Shown: positions 9,747 to 19,658 of the stretch, one piece after another
Numbering within the stretch: position 1 is the stretch's first letter
How the letters are laid out: every line of letters begins with the position of its first letter
Made by a program: the position numbers and the translations under genes
DNA from: Verrucomicrobiota bacterium
Lineage (GTDB): Bacteria > Verrucomicrobiota > Verrucomicrobiia > Limisphaerales > SIBE01
Length of the DNA: 52,828 nt
Direction: 5' to 3'
Assembly: GCA_016871515.1 (NCBI GenBank)
Contig: VHDE01000033.1
Coordinates: 1 to 52,828 of the forward strand
Notes under the pieces: generated by a model
Told to the model about the DNA's origin: nothing
The model's database searches: none
Seen by the model: the letters and a program-made list of their open reading frames with translations, nothing else

Positions 9747-10688
9747 ATGGATCGTCAAAATGACAATCAGCGGGCTCCTTTAGGTTGGGTGATCGCGGCT
9801 TTCAGCGCGGTCTATATCATTTGGGGGTCGACATATCTGGCCATTCGTTTTGCCGTCGAAACCGTGCCGCCCTTTTTGATGGGCGGAGTCCGGTTTATCA
9901 TCGCTGGCGTGATACTTTATGGCTGGCGGCGATTTAGGGGAGCAGCGGCCCCGGCACACACTCACTGGCGCTCAGCTTTGCTTGCTGGAATTCTGCTCCT
10001 TGCTGTTGGCAATGGCGGCTTGAACTGGGCCGCGCAACGTGCTCCCTCAGGGCTGACAGCATTGCTCATTGCGGTAACGCCGTTTTGGTTTGCGTTGCTG
10101 GATTGGTTTCGGCCTCACGGACAGCGCCCCCACATTCAGACGATGCTGGGCATTATGGTTGGGTTTGCTGGTATGGCTCTTCTAATTAGTTCAAGGGACA
10201 GCCTCAATCGCGCCGTCATTGACATTGCGAGCGTCCTGACGCTGATGTTGGCGAGCTTCTCCTGGGCCGCTGGGTCGCTCTACGTTCGTTACTCGGCCAA
10301 ACCCGAATCACCGCTGCTCGCCGTGGCCTTGCAGATGATAGCGGGTGGAACAGTCCTTCTCGTGATGGGGTTGCTGACGGGAGAAATGGCTTTGGCGAGT
10401 TGGTCCAAAATCTCGGCGCGTTCGATTATGGCGTTTGTTTATCTGATTTTCGTTGGGTCGTTTGTCGGCTTCACAGCTTACAACTGGCTGCTCACGGTGA
10501 GCACACCGGCGCGCGTTTCGACCTACGCCTACGTCAATCCGGTGGTCGCTCTCTTCTTGGGTTGGGCGTTGGGCGGTGAAACGCTGAGCACACAGTCGCT
10601 CTGGGCCGCCGTGGTAATTCTGCTGGGCGTGGTCGTCATTACGGCACGACGCGACAGCACCGCCGAACCCGCACGCGACATGAAGTAG
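9747..10688 (+). CDS. EamA-family drug/metabolite transporter
   Basis: Inner-membrane transporter of the DMT superfamily, 313 aa, with about ten hydrophobic helices arranged as two EamA repeats. The first repeat begins at VIAAFSAVYIIWGSTYLAIRF and contains the typical WGSTYLAIR motif. The second begins near LTLMLASFSWAAGSLYVRY and ends with VALFLGWALGGE and AAVVILLGVVVI. The family exports amino acids, sugars or other metabolites; the substrate here cannot be told. The gene stands alone between repeats and faces the convergent DUF1501 gene. Confidence 0.87.
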   Translation: MDRQNDNQRAPLGWVIAAFSAVYIIWGSTYLAIRFAVETVPPFLMGGVRFIIAGVILYGWRRFRGAAAPAHTHWRSALLAGILLLAVGNGGLNWAAQRAPSGLTALLIAVTPFWFALLDWFRPHGQRPHIQTMLGIMVGFAGMALLISSRDSLNRAVIDIASVLTLMLASFSWAAGSLYVRYSAKPESPLLAVALQMIAGGTVLLVMGLLTGEMALASWSKISARSIMAFVYLIFVGSFVGFTAYNWLLTVSTPARVSTYAYVNPVVALFLGWALGGETLSTQSLWAAVVILLGVVVITARRDSTAEPARDMK

Positions 10689-10711
10689 AGCAGACATTCT
10701 TGTCGGCTGGT

Positions 10712-10791
10712 TGCGGAACTTTCCTGTTCCGCACACGGGCGACTGGAAAGTCGCCTTAACCCGCAGGCTGGAAAGCGGCTGGAAAGCCTGC
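10712..10791. terminator. hairpin cluster between convergent genes
   Basis: Three stems in tandem: TGCGGAAC/GTTCCGCA (10712-10733), GGCGACT GGAA AGTCGCC (10738-10755) and GCAGGCT...AGCCTGC (10763-10791). Their place between the convergent transporter and DUF1501 genes fits a bidirectional terminator, although they may also be dispersed repeats. T-runs are weak. Confidence 0.45.
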
Positions 10792-10802
10792 GCTACGCCT
10801 GA

Positions 10803-12254
10803 TCAAGCCAGAATGCTTTGGGCCACATTCCCATGCACATCCGTCAAACGATAATCACGCCCTTGAAACCGGTAGGTCAGTTTTTCGTGATCGATTCCCA
10901 GGCAGTGGAGAATTGTCGCCTGCAAATCGTGCACGTGCACGGGATGGTTGACGATGTTGTAGCAATAATCGTCGGTCTCGCCGTAGGAAATGCCAGGTTT
11001 GATGCCGCCACCTGCCAGCCAAATTGTAAAGCAACGCGGATGATGATCACGACCGTAATCGGTCTGCGTCAAGGCGCCTTGGCAATAGACGGTCCGACCG
11101 AACTCGCCGCCCCAAATTACCAACGTGTCGTCGAGCAAGCCGCGTTGTTTGAGATCGATGATTAGCGCCGCTGAAGCTTGGTCCGTGTCCTTGCATTGAC
11201 CAACGATCTGTTTGGGCAACGCGACATGTTGATCCCAGCCGCGATGGAAAAGCTGAATGAAACGCACGCCCCGTTCCGCCAGACGCCGCGCCAAAAGACA
11301 ATTCGCTGCAAATGTTCCGGGTTTCCGTGCGTCGGGGCCGTACAAATCCAGGATGTGCGCCGGTTCTTTCGACAGGTCGATCAGTTCAGGCACCGATGTT
11401 TGCATGCGATAAGCCATCTCATACTGAGCGATGCGCGTGGCAATTTCTGGATCGCCAAATTCAGCGAGCTTAAGCTGATTCAGCTTTGCGAGATCATCCA
11501 GCATCCGACGACGACCGCCATGGTCCAATCCAGCCGGGTTCGACAGAAAGAGGACGGGATCACCGGTCGAGCGAAACTTGACTCCTTGATGTTTCGTCGG
11601 CAGAAATCCGCTTCCCCAAAGCCGGTCATAAAGAGGTTGATCATTCGGATTGCCCGAGCCTTGCGAGACCATCGCCACGAAGGCCGGCAAATCTTGATTC
11701 TCGCTGCCCAAACCGTACGAGAGCCATGATCCGATGCTGGGTCGGCCCGCCAGCTGCGCGCCGGTTTGGAAAAACGTAATCGCGGGATCGTGGTTAATCG
11801 CCTCCGTGAACATCGATTTGACGAAACACAGCTCATCAGCGACGCGGGCCGTGTGGGGCATTAATTCGCTGACCCACGCGGCGCTCTTTCCATGTCGGGC
11901 GAATTTGAACATAGAGGGCGCGACGGGAAAGCTCGTCTGCGTCGACGTCATGCCGGTCAAACGCTGGCCCTTTCGGATCGAATCGGGCAATTCCGTGCCG
12001 CGCAATTCGTCGAGCTTTGGTTTGTAATCGAACAAATCCATTTGCGACGGCGCGCCGGATTGGAACAAGTAAATGACGCGTTTGGCCTTGGGCGCGGAGT
12101 GCGGCTGCCCGCCGGGGTAAGCGCGTGCGGGATTGGACGTTGCGAACAGCTTCTCGGTGAGCAAAGAAGCTAAGCCAATCAAACCGATCCCAGCGCTGAC
12201 ACGACTGAAAAAGTGGCGTCGCGTGAACCAGACTTTCTTTTCAAACGTGCTCAT
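10803..12254 (-). CDS. DUF1501 domain protein with Tat signal
   Basis: Exported member of the DUF1501 (sulfatase-like fold) family that in Planctomycetes and Verrucomicrobia is encoded next to DUF1549/DUF1553 cytochrome-type proteins. The twin-arginine signal [12 protein letters not shown] is followed by a hydrophobic stretch. Family motifs include [41 protein letters not shown] and [12 protein letters not shown]. The start at 12254 (483 aa) has GGGGAG just upstream. An alternative ATG at 12296 adds 14 residues and overlaps the PIN-gene stop as ATGA, so translational coupling is possible. The biochemical role of DUF1501 is not established. Confidence 0.87.
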   Translation of the reverse strand: MSTFEKKVWFTRRHFFSRVSAGIGLIGLASLLTEKLFATSNPARAYPGGQPHSAPKAKRVIYLFQSGAPSQMDLFDYKPKLDELRGTELPDSIRKGQRLTGMTSTQTSFPVAPSMFKFARHGKSAAWVSELMPHTARVADELCFVKSMFTEAINHDPAITFFQTGAQLAGRPSIGSWLSYGLGSENQDLPAFVAMVSQGSGNPNDQPLYDRLWGSGFLPTKHQGVKFRSTGDPVLFLSNPAGLDHGGRRRMLDDLAKLNQLKLAEFGDPEIATRIAQYEMAYRMQTSVPELIDLSKEPAHILDLYGPDARKPGTFAANCLLARRLAERGVRFIQLFHRGWDQHVALPKQIVGQCKDTDQASAALIIDLKQRGLLDDTLVIWGGEFGRTVYCQGALTQTDYGRDHHPRCFTIWLAGGGIKPGISYGETDDYCYNIVNHPVHVHDLQATILHCLGIDHEKLTYRFQGRDYRLTDVHGNVAQSILA

Positions 12255-12292
12255 GATCTCCCCAGCAATCGGCTTCGACCGAATGGTATGCT

Positions 12293-12727
12293 TCATTCCA
12301 CGCCAATGCTCTTCCAGTTACAGGCAGAGACGAACAGACTGAGGTGTCCGACATTCTCAGTTGCAACCGTCGCATCAATCTGAAGGGCTTGAGCTGCCAA
12401 GATCACGTCGCCATCCAGTTCCTTTGGATCAGCCGTTGGCAATCCACGCCTCCGAACATTGGCCCACAACTCAGCCGCCTTCAACATTGCCTCCGAATTG
12501 ATTGCCAGAAATTTCAGGCTGACGCGCAAGCTATCGAGCCTATCCACAGATATCGTTAAACCTTCCAGGAGAAAACTCCGGCGAACCTCGTAATCTAGAA
12601 GGTCCGGGATGGCTACCGTAACATCCGCCAAAAGTAACCGCTCTAACCAGGTCGCGATTTCGCGGTTTCTGGCCGGGTGAGCGAGCCGCTCCAAAGGTCC
12701 AGCATCCAACGCGACGGTCTCAATCAT
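12293..12727 (-). CDS. PIN-domain toxin-like protein (VapC-type)
   Basis: Putative ribonuclease toxin of a type II toxin-antitoxin pair, 144 aa. PIN features are visible: an N-terminal acidic residue in [21 protein letters not shown] with a conserved Glu, and [12 protein letters not shown] followed by [10 protein letters not shown], the usual last acidic cluster. It overlaps by 8 nt the 57-aa gene upstream (12720-12893), the usual antitoxin position. It sits between the DUF1553 and DUF1501 genes, which are normally adjacent. Activity against RNA is inferred only from the fold. Confidence 0.75.
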   Translation of the reverse strand: MIETVALDAGPLERLAHPARNREIATWLERLLLADVTVAIPDLLDYEVRRSFLLEGLTISVDRLDSLRVSLKFLAINSEAMLKAAELWANVRRRGLPTADPKELDGDVILAAQALQIDATVATENVGHLSLFVSACNWKSIGVE

Positions 12728-12893
12728 TGAGTCGTTTACGGGCAGACAGCCGATGTATTTCCAGCGCTTTCCGTGCGCGTGGCCAAGCGACTGCGTCGTA
12801 GTCGGCTTCTTGGACTATCCATCGTCTTAGAAGCACAGACGCCTTGTGCCGTTTGCCTGGCCTTTTTGTTTTGGTTCTGTCCACAATAGACAT
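12720..12893 (-). CDS. small antitoxin-like protein upstream of PIN toxin
   Basis: A 57-aa reading frame from ATG 12893 to TGA 12720. Its stop overlaps the start of the PIN gene (the sequence AATGATTGA carries both). The N-terminus is basic (DRTKTKRPGKRHK) and the C-terminal half is a predicted amphipathic helix (ADYDAVAWPRARKALEIHRL, then SARKRLND), as expected for an antitoxin with a DNA-binding head and a toxin-binding tail. An in-frame TAG lies just upstream, so this is the only ATG start. There is no clear Shine-Dalgarno. The family was not recognised; the assignment rests on size, overlap and order. Confidence 0.55.
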   Translation of the reverse strand: MSIVDRTKTKRPGKRHKASVLLRRWIVQEADYDAVAWPRARKALEIHRLSARKRLND

Positions 12894-12964
12894 GGAGGAA
12901 CGCTAGAAAACGAAACGGGTTCCGTCAATCAGTTCCCAGAACGCTTAGGACTTTATTCTCTCCT

Positions 12965-15900
12965 CTATTCTTTCGTAATCGTCTCATCAAGGTTCAGAAC
13001 GAGATTGGCGATTGCCGTGTAGCCAGCCAGCTCACTCGCTTCAATTTTTTGGTCTCGCGGTGCTTCACCGATGCGGATGAGTTCGAGCGCAGCTTTCGGA
13101 TTTTCGCGGTAGTGCTTCAACTGCTCACTGAGGTTATTCTGTAGAATCTCCAATTCAGCAGGCCGAGGATGGCGAGCTGTGGCCAATTGAAAGAGATAGC
13201 CGATGCGTTCCAGGGGCGTGCGACCTCCTTCCGTTAAAATACGCTGGGCAAGAACGCGCGCGGCTTCCACGAAGGTCACATCATTCATCAAGTTCAAGGC
13301 TTGCAGCGGCGTGCTCGTTCGCGTTTGACGCACCGAACACATCTCGCGACCAGCCGCATCGAAAGCCATCATCGCGGGGGGCGCGCTGGTTCGTTTCCAA
13401 AACGTGTAGAGGCTGCGGCGATAGAGCTTTTCTCCCTTGTCTTGCGCGTAATCATTGCCGGAAAGCTCTTTCCAAAGGCCCGCTGGTTGATACGGCATGA
13501 CGGAGGGACCGCCGATTGTTTCGACGAGAAGCCCGCTCAACGCCAAAGCTTGGTCGCGAATCATCTCCGCCGGCAAGCGGAGCCGCGGCCCGCGAGCGAG
13601 CAGCCGATTGTCCGGATCGCGTTGGAGCAACTCGGTGGTCACTTTCGAGGATTGGCGATAGGTGGCGCTCATGACAATGAGCTTTTGCATCGCCTTCACA
13701 TTCCATCCGCCGCTGATGAATTCCGTCGCGAGCCAATCGAGCAATTCCGGGTGGCTCGGAAGTTCGCCGCGCGATCCCCAGTCTTCGGCCGTTTTCACCA
13801 AGCCTTCGCCAAAATACATTTGCCAGGACTGGTTGACGGCGACGCGCGCCGTCAATGGATTCGCAGGGTCAACCAACCATTGGGCGAAGTTCAAACGGTT
13901 GCGTAAGGCGGCATTCGACGGCGACAAACTTGCCGGCACGCCGGGATTAACCTTCTCACCCGGTCTATCGTACTGACCTCGAATGAGCAGGAAGGTGTCC
14001 CGCGCAGGTTTCATTTCTTCCATGACCATGACGGTTGGAAGGCTTTCCAGAAACTCCGCCTTCTGCTTTTGCAGCTTCGCTGCCATTTGATAGGCATCTC
14101 GAATTGTGTGGGGAGCGTAGTTTTGCAGAAAATAGGCGCGGACTTTTGCCCCCTGCTCTGAGGTGCGTTGGGCAGCCGAAATGGCAACGATGTCGAAGAT
14201 CGAGTCTGTTGTCGCCAGGATGGCAACCTCCGTCGGCGACAGCACTCGGTCATAAACTCGTGCGTCGTCGATGCAACCGCGAAATCGGCTGGTCAGCCCG
14301 CCCCCCGATCCAATGCGGAAAGGTTCCGACGTCTTGAAGGATTGGTTGAGTTCGTCAAGGTTGACTTTGAGGCTTTGGGGTTTGCCATCGACGTAAATTC
14401 TAAGTCCGGTTGCCAGCCGCGATCCGTCATACGTCATCATTACATGATGCCAGCGATTCAGCTCGATTGGCTGCTCGGTCTCGACGCGTAAGGCATCATC
14501 CAACCAGCGCCTTACCAAGTTGACCTGAACTTTGCCGCGCTCGAGGCACAAGCTGTAACCGTCCGCCTGCAGTGTCTCGGGCATGCGCGACAGAATGGCG
14601 CCGTTCTCGTTCTTGGCAAAAATCCACGCGCCGCAGCTGAATTTATCAAAAAAGCCAAATGGGCCGACATCACCGGCATCGATGAACCGAGCGCCATCGA
14701 ACTCGGCAGCCTGCCCAATTTTTCCAGTGACATAAGACGGTTCTCCATTAGTAAACGCCGCCCTTTTCTTCAGCTCGGCCGCGTTGGTGATCTTGCCGTC
14801 AAATTCATACATCGCCTTCAGCCCATCAGCGATAGTCCATCGATAGAGCATCTCTAAGTCCGGCGCGTCTGCACCTCCAGGATCATTGGCGCTCGCAGAA
14901 GAAGACTGAAGGCTTCCGCCTGTTGCCACGACCCGGTTCGTGCGCAGTCTCGACTCCCATTCCGATTGTGCGGCTGCGAGAGCCGGCTCCATCTTGCGCA
15001 CGCCTTCCTCCGCCGCGGCGAGGTTCTCTTCCAAGGATTTCAGTTCTTTCTGCTGCTGCAACGTCGGCGCCGCAAGGAAGGGCGGAGAGTTGCCAGTCTT
15101 AATTGCTCGACCCTTCTCGGGAACATTATTGAAGTAGGTGAAGAGCTGGTAGTACTCACGCTGAGTGAAAGGATCGAACTTGTGGTCGTGGCAACGAGCG
15201 CAACCCATCGTTAATCCTAACCAAACGGTGCAGGTCGTATCGACGCGATCGACCACATATTCGACTGCGTACTCTTCCGGAATAATGCCGCCTTCGGAAT
15301 TGCCCCGGTGGTTGCGGTTGAAACCAGTCGCGATCTTTTGGTCGAGCGTCGCTCCCGGCAGCATGTCTCCGGCGATTTGTTCAATCGTGAACTGGTCAAA
15401 GGGCAAGTTATGGTTGAACGCATCGATCACCCAATCGCGCCAGCGCCACATGTGACGTTCGCCGTCGGTCTGATATCCGCTCGTGTCGGCGTAGCGGGCC
15501 GCGTCGAGCCAGCGAATGGCCATGCGCTCGCCATAACGCGGCGAAGCTAACAGCCGGTCCACGACCTTTTCATAGGCTTCAACAGAGTCGTCCGCGAGAA
15601 ACGCGCTCACCTGACGCGGAGTCGGCGGCAACCCTGTCAGATCGAGACTGACACGGCGAAGCAATGTTGTTTTGTCCGCCTCCGGTGGTGGTTGGAGTTT
15701 TTCGGTTTCCAAGCGCGCGAGGATGAAGTGATCGATTCCGTTCTTAGGCCAGTTCGCGTTTTGGACCTTTGGCAGAGGAGGAGAGAGAGGTCTGATGAAT
15801 GCCCAATGCGCCTGATACTTGGCGCCTTGTCCGATCCACTGGCGCAATAGCTCGATTTGTGAAAGCGTTAGTGTCTTGCCGGTCTTGGGCGGTGGCATCC

Positions 15901-16210
15901 GATCCTCTTCGCTGCCCGTGGTTATCCGTTGCACCAATTTGCTCCGCGCGGGATCGCCAGGAACAACTGCAGCCCCGCCCGATTCCAAGGGCTTGAAAGC
16001 ATCTGCGGGCCGATCGAGCCGCAGCTTTGCCTTGCGCGCCTGCTCGTCTGGCCCATGGCAAGCGAAGCAGTTCTCGGAGAGAATTGGACGGATGTCCCGA
16101 TTGAAATCGACGCTCTTTAGATCTGCTGCTGCCAGAGCTTGCACCTGCACCGTCAGGAGAGCAACCGGTCCCGCAGCCGTTCGGAAAATGATTTTCGTAA
16201 CGAATCTCAT
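12965..16210 (-). CDS. DUF1549/DUF1553 planctomycete-type cytochrome protein with LamG domain
   Basis: Large exported protein of the PSCyt1/PSCyt2/PSD1 type, 1081 aa from the ATG at 16210 (the frame is open to 16252). After a signal sequence there is a heme-binding PSCyt1 domain with CFACHGPD. The DUF1549 domain follows (GIDHFILARLE, LRRVSLDLTGLPPTP, RYADTSGYQTDGE, and CARCHDHKFDPF). A LamG/concanavalin-like insert comes in the middle (roughly residues 470-690, KIGQAAEFDGARFIDAG), then DUF1553 (LNFAQWLVDPANPLTARVAVNQSWQMYFG, RSLYTFWKRTSAPPAMMAFDA). These proteins are widespread in Planctomycetes and Verrucomicrobia and are thought to take part in surface redox or polymer handling; the exact role is unknown. 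Its usual partner is the DUF1501 gene downstream. Confidence 0.88.
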   Translation of the reverse strand: MRFVTKIIFRTAAGPVALLTVQVQALAAADLKSVDFNRDIRPILSENCFACHGPDEQARKAKLRLDRPADAFKPLESGGAAVVPGDPARSKLVQRITTGSEEDRMPPPKTGKTLTLSQIELLRQWIGQGAKYQAHWAFIRPLSPPLPKVQNANWPKNGIDHFILARLETEKLQPPPEADKTTLLRRVSLDLTGLPPTPRQVSAFLADDSVEAYEKVVDRLLASPRYGERMAIRWLDAARYADTSGYQTDGERHMWRWRDWVIDAFNHNLPFDQFTIEQIAGDMLPGATLDQKIATGFNRNHRGNSEGGIIPEEYAVEYVVDRVDTTCTVWLGLTMGCARCHDHKFDPFTQREYYQLFTYFNNVPEKGRAIKTGNSPPFLAAPTLQQQKELKSLEENLAAAEEGVRKMEPALAAAQSEWESRLRTNRVVATGGSLQSSSASANDPGGADAPDLEMLYRWTIADGLKAMYEFDGKITNAAELKKRAAFTNGEPSYVTGKIGQAAEFDGARFIDAGDVGPFGFFDKFSCGAWIFAKNENGAILSRMPETLQADGYSLCLERGKVQVNLVRRWLDDALRVETEQPIELNRWHHVMMTYDGSRLATGLRIYVDGKPQSLKVNLDELNQSFKTSEPFRIGSGGGLTSRFRGCIDDARVYDRVLSPTEVAILATTDSIFDIVAISAAQRTSEQGAKVRAYFLQNYAPHTIRDAYQMAAKLQKQKAEFLESLPTVMVMEEMKPARDTFLLIRGQYDRPGEKVNPGVPASLSPSNAALRNRLNFAQWLVDPANPLTARVAVNQSWQMYFGEGLVKTAEDWGSRGELPSHPELLDWLATEFISGGWNVKAMQKLIVMSATYRQSSKVTTELLQRDPDNRLLARGPRLRLPAEMIRDQALALSGLLVETIGGPSVMPYQPAGLWKELSGNDYAQDKGEKLYRRSLYTFWKRTSAPPAMMAFDAAGREMCSVRQTRTSTPLQALNLMNDVTFVEAARVLAQRILTEGGRTPLERIGYLFQLATARHPRPAELEILQNNLSEQLKHYRENPKAALELIRIGEAPRDQKIEASELAGYTAIANLVLNLDETITKE

Positions 16211-16306
16211 CGCAAGCGGGCGATTTATATCAAGAGACCGCGAGCCCGCCAATGTGATTAAAGCCGGGCTCGGTTAGGATAATCTTCTGCGGCTTCGAGA
16301 TCGGCG

Positions 16307-18221
16307 TCAATTTGGCGGAAGTGGTGAAGCTCGGAAATGGCTCTCTATTTCTTCCAGAGAGAGGGCCCGGTCGTAAATCGCCACTTCATCGATCTTACCT
16401 TCGAACGTATTGACGTTCTGCCCCGGGCCGCCGATTACAACTGTGTCCGCATTCATGTGAAACGGAAGCTCCGATGTGGTTGAGACTTCGGGGGCGCCCG
16501 TTCCATTCAAGTGCACCCGAATCGCATTTCCGTCCCGGACAAAGACAACATGATTCCAAGCCTTGAAAGGAATCTCGTTCGTTCGGCCAATCACCATCGT
16601 GCGTGACAATTCCCGGTCCGATGTAAAGGTCAGCCGGCCCCATTCACTCGGACCGCCGATACCGAGCCGCTCGCTCGCGCCGGACTTGGGACCGTCGGTT
16701 CCACGCGAGAAAAGCACGCCGGTCACCGGGCGCACGTCACTGGGCAATCCGTTCCAGAACCACATCTCAACGCTGTAGGCTGGTCCGAGGTTCTTGACGG
16801 AAGCAACCATTCGTCCGCCTGCAAAATGAGCGCAACGATTGATTGTCGTTGAGCCTTCGCGCAGACCTTCGACGTAAAACGCAACGCCGTCTTCGTAGCG
16901 ACCATGGTTGTTGTTGCCGCTAGAATCCAGCGCCGTCGGTCCGGAGAACTCGCCGAAACGCCAGTAAGCAACGGGCTTGGAGGCCAGGACCGTCTTCGCG
17001 TAGGCGTTGAGAGTTTCGGTCACCTTGCGCCGCGGCTGTCCGGCGACTTCTTCCAGCAACTTGAGAATCGTCTCGACGATGCGTGGTTCGGCCTGCGGTT
17101 CGAGACCGGCCGTGCGAGCCGGCCAAGTCGTGTAGCCGCCCAGCTTGTGTTGTTCGGGAGGCGGAATATAACCTTCAGCGCCGTTGGCCAACTCGATATT
17201 GAATGTCGTTCGCAGCGGGCTTTGGGCTTTGATCTTCAGCCCGGTGATTGCAAAGACTTCATTGGGAATTGCCGCGATGCCGAGTTCACCGATGCGCAAC
17301 GCTTGCAGTTTGAGTTCCGCTATGGGCCGTTCATGCAAATAGATTTGCTCGCGAGCGTAGATTTCCGCTTGCGATTGCGGCAGCCGGCCATTCAAGCTCG
17401 CCATGATTTTCCTCGCCCATGCAAGCGTCTCTTCATTCGGCACACGAAAACCCAAGGTCAGTCTCGATTCGCGCATGACCAGCGGCGCCCAATCGCGGTG
17501 GTCGATTCGCTTGTGCGCTTCGTATGCGTATTGCACGACTCCATCCGAGTAATCGTCGAGGGTGATGTCTCTGCGCGGTTTGCCGTAATCCATCCACATC
17601 AGATCACCGCTTGTCTTTTGCGACATGATTCCCACAAATGCAGGCGCGTTCGCGTCCGCCCTAATGCTCTTCGCGATTCCCGCCACGAAACGGCCGTAAT
17701 AATCCGCCGACAAAATCGGCGACCCGAAATAGTGCATCGAATAATTCGCCAGCAACGCGATGGGTCGGCCATTTGGCGATTGGACTGAAATAACCGAGAG
17801 GTCGGGATCGACAGGGCCGGATGGACCAATGGCATCGGGATTCTGGTAACCGGGATGCATGTTCGCGCGCACGGTGCGTTGACCAAAAGGATCGGCGCCC
17901 ACTTTGTCCGGACGAAAAATCCAACGTCGATTGTGCGTGTGCTCTCTGTCCTGAACGACAGCCCAGCCGATCCGAGCCGGGGCCAAATTGCTGGCAGCTT
18001 TCTCGATCCCTTCTGCGATTCTCGGCGGCAGAAACTTCGCATAGTCAGGATCGACATTGCTTCCTAGACATCGCATTGACGATGACGGGAAAATTCTGCG
18101 GCGTGATGTCAATAGCGTGAGCGCCCGCGCGGAAGGAGGCACTGGGCTGGACCGCGAAACCTGGCTCCGTAGCCAAGCCAATCCCAATGACCAGCGCCAA
18201 CGTCATAGCAATTCTTCCCAT
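16307..18221 (-). pseudogene. ceramidase-like gene with C-terminal LamG, broken by internal deletion and frameshift
   Basis: The gene starts at ATG 18221 after AAGGAGG, with a signal peptide and then FRAGAHAIDITPQNFPVIVNAM, the usual beginning of a neutral/alkaline ceramidase-like family. This frame ends at a TGA near 18045. The rest of the protein continues in another frame from about 18066 (CLGSNVDPDYAKFLPPRIAEG) to 16307. It carries HTHNRRW, PVDPDLSVISVQ, SMHYFGSP and a C-terminal LamG domain (from about 16980). Relative to the family layout as I know it, about 80 residues are missing at the junction, including the metal-binding THTH stretch. I infer a deletion plus frameshift, so the product is probably inactive. 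An intact relative lies at 21603-22904. Confidence 0.75.
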
Positions 18222-18424
18222 GAACCTCCTTGTGAACTGTGGCTGGCGAGGGCAAAAAGGAGCCCCTCTCCCTAACCCTCTCCCCATCCGATGAGGAGAG
18301 GGAAAGTTTTTGCGTAATCGAATGGATTCAAACTTATCTAAGGCAGACGCGCCCGCCTCTTTTCCCTCGCCCCATCCGATGGGGCGAGGGTTAGGGAGAG
18401 GGGCTTTATGCACCAGGTTCATGG
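18218..18424. repeat. CCATGAACC/GGTTCATGG-bracketed nested inverted repeat
   Basis: Outer 9-mers CCATGAACC (18218-18226) and GGTTCATGG (18416-18424) enclose 20-bp perfect arms AGCCCCTCTCCCTAACCCTC (18261-18280) and its complement (18386-18405). Inner stems of CCATCCGATGGGG type lie within. It fills the space upstream of the broken ceramidase gene, and its left edge contains that gene's start codon. Confidence 0.8.
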
Positions 18425-18485
18425 TCCCAATGCGGTAACAAATTCGGGGAAATCTCATTTTGACCGCCGCGTAAAATTAATACGC

Positions 18486-18516
18486 TTGACGCAAACCTTG
18501 TCTGCCGGGCTATTTT
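18486..18516 (+). promoter_or_regulatory. possible sigma-70-like promoter for 2-hydroxyacid dehydrogenase
   Basis: TTGACG at 18486-18491 and TATTTT at 18511-18516 (19-nt spacing; GCTATT two bases earlier gives 17) lie about 37 nt before the start codon. The -35 is near consensus and the -10 is weak. Motif match only. Confidence 0.35.
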
Positions 18517-18552
18517 CTCGCCTAAGGCACCACCTTAAAGAAAGAGAGACGC

Positions 18553-19605
18553 ATGGCAAAGTTCAAAGTTGTCTTGATGAAGCACGGCTATGATTCGGTC
18601 GAAGCGGAACGAAACATTGTGGTCGAGGCCGGAGGAGAATTTGTCGATGCCGATTTGCTTTCTAACGATGAGATGTGGCGGCAATGCGCCGAAGCTGACG
18701 CAATCCTTATTCGCTGGTACCCGATCACGCCTGAACTCATCAAACAGTTTCGGCGCTGCAGAATCATGATCCGTTACGGCATCGGCTTCGATAACATCGA
18801 TGTGAAGGCAGCGACCGAAGCCGGAATCATTGTGGGTCACATCCCAGCCTATTGCGTGGACGAGGTTTCAACGCACACGATTGCTCTGTTGCTCGCTTGC
18901 GTCCGCAAGGTGGTTGCGACGCATAACAAGATTCAGCGCGGTGGTTGGGACGCCAATCCGATTGAGCGCATGCATCGCATGGCCGGGCGCACCCTTGGGC
19001 TGGTCGGGCTCGGCAAACTTGGGCAAGCCGCAGCCCGCAAGATGAGCGGTTGGGGGTTGACAATCATCGCGAGCGATCCTTATCTCGATCCAGCCCGCGC
19101 AGAGACCCTGGGTGTTACGTTGGTAGATTTGCCAACGCTTTGCCGCGAGTCCGATTATATTTCTCTGCACGTTCCACTGCTTACGGAGACGCATCATCTC
19201 ATAAGCCGGCGCGAACTCGAGTTGGTCAAACCGGGCGCAATTCTGGTGAATACAGCCCGCGGACCAGTGCTTGACGCCGAAGCATTGCTTTGGGCCTTGG
19301 ACAAACAGAAGATCGCCCGCGCCGGTCTCGACGTTTTTGAGGGCGAACCGTTAGCTGCGAATTCGCCGCTGCGCACGCATCCGCACGTTGTTTTGAGCGA
19401 TCATGTGGCTTGGTATTCCGAAGAATCGTTGCTCGAATTGAAAAGGACCGCAGCTGAAGAAGCGGTGCGCGTTTGCCGGGGTGAACTCCCCCTTGCCATC
19501 GCCAACCCGGACGTGCTGCATAAACTGGGACGCTTCGCCGAATGGAAGCCGGGCGACGCTGTGAAGTGGCAATTGAAACGGGCCGAAATGCTCAAAGGGA
19601 AGTAG
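18553..19605 (+). CDS. D-isomer-specific 2-hydroxyacid dehydrogenase, CtBP-like
   Basis: NAD-dependent dehydrogenase of the D-2-hydroxyacid family, 350 aa, full length. The substrate half (YGIGFDNIDVKAATEAGI) is followed by a Rossmann dinucleotide motif GLVGLGKLGQAA (~150) with the acidic residue in ASDPYLDP. The catalytic Arg lies in NTARGPVLD (~235), the Glu in GLDVFEGEP (~263) and the His in LSDHVAWYSEESL (~284). The last motif and the tail ELKRTAAEEAVRVCRGE are typical of the CtBP-like subgroup. An AAAGAGAG stretch precedes the ATG. The substrate is unknown; a role in sugar-acid metabolism would suit the neighbours. Confidence 0.87.
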   Translation: MAKFKVVLMKHGYDSVEAERNIVVEAGGEFVDADLLSNDEMWRQCAEADAILIRWYPITPELIKQFRRCRIMIRYGIGFDNIDVKAATEAGIIVGHIPAYCVDEVSTHTIALLLACVRKVVATHNKIQRGGWDANPIERMHRMAGRTLGLVGLGKLGQAAARKMSGWGLTIIASDPYLDPARAETLGVTLVDLPTLCRESDYISLHVPLLTETHHLISRRELELVKPGAILVNTARGPVLDAEALLWALDKQKIARAGLDVFEGEPLAANSPLRTHPHVVLSDHVAWYSEESLLELKRTAAEEAVRVCRGELPLAIANPDVLHKLGRFAEWKPGDAVKWQLKRAEMLKGK

Positions 19606-19658
19606 GACAGCGCGTCTCGCCTGCCAGCGCTAAGAACCTAATGCGTCCAGGAGCGAAG

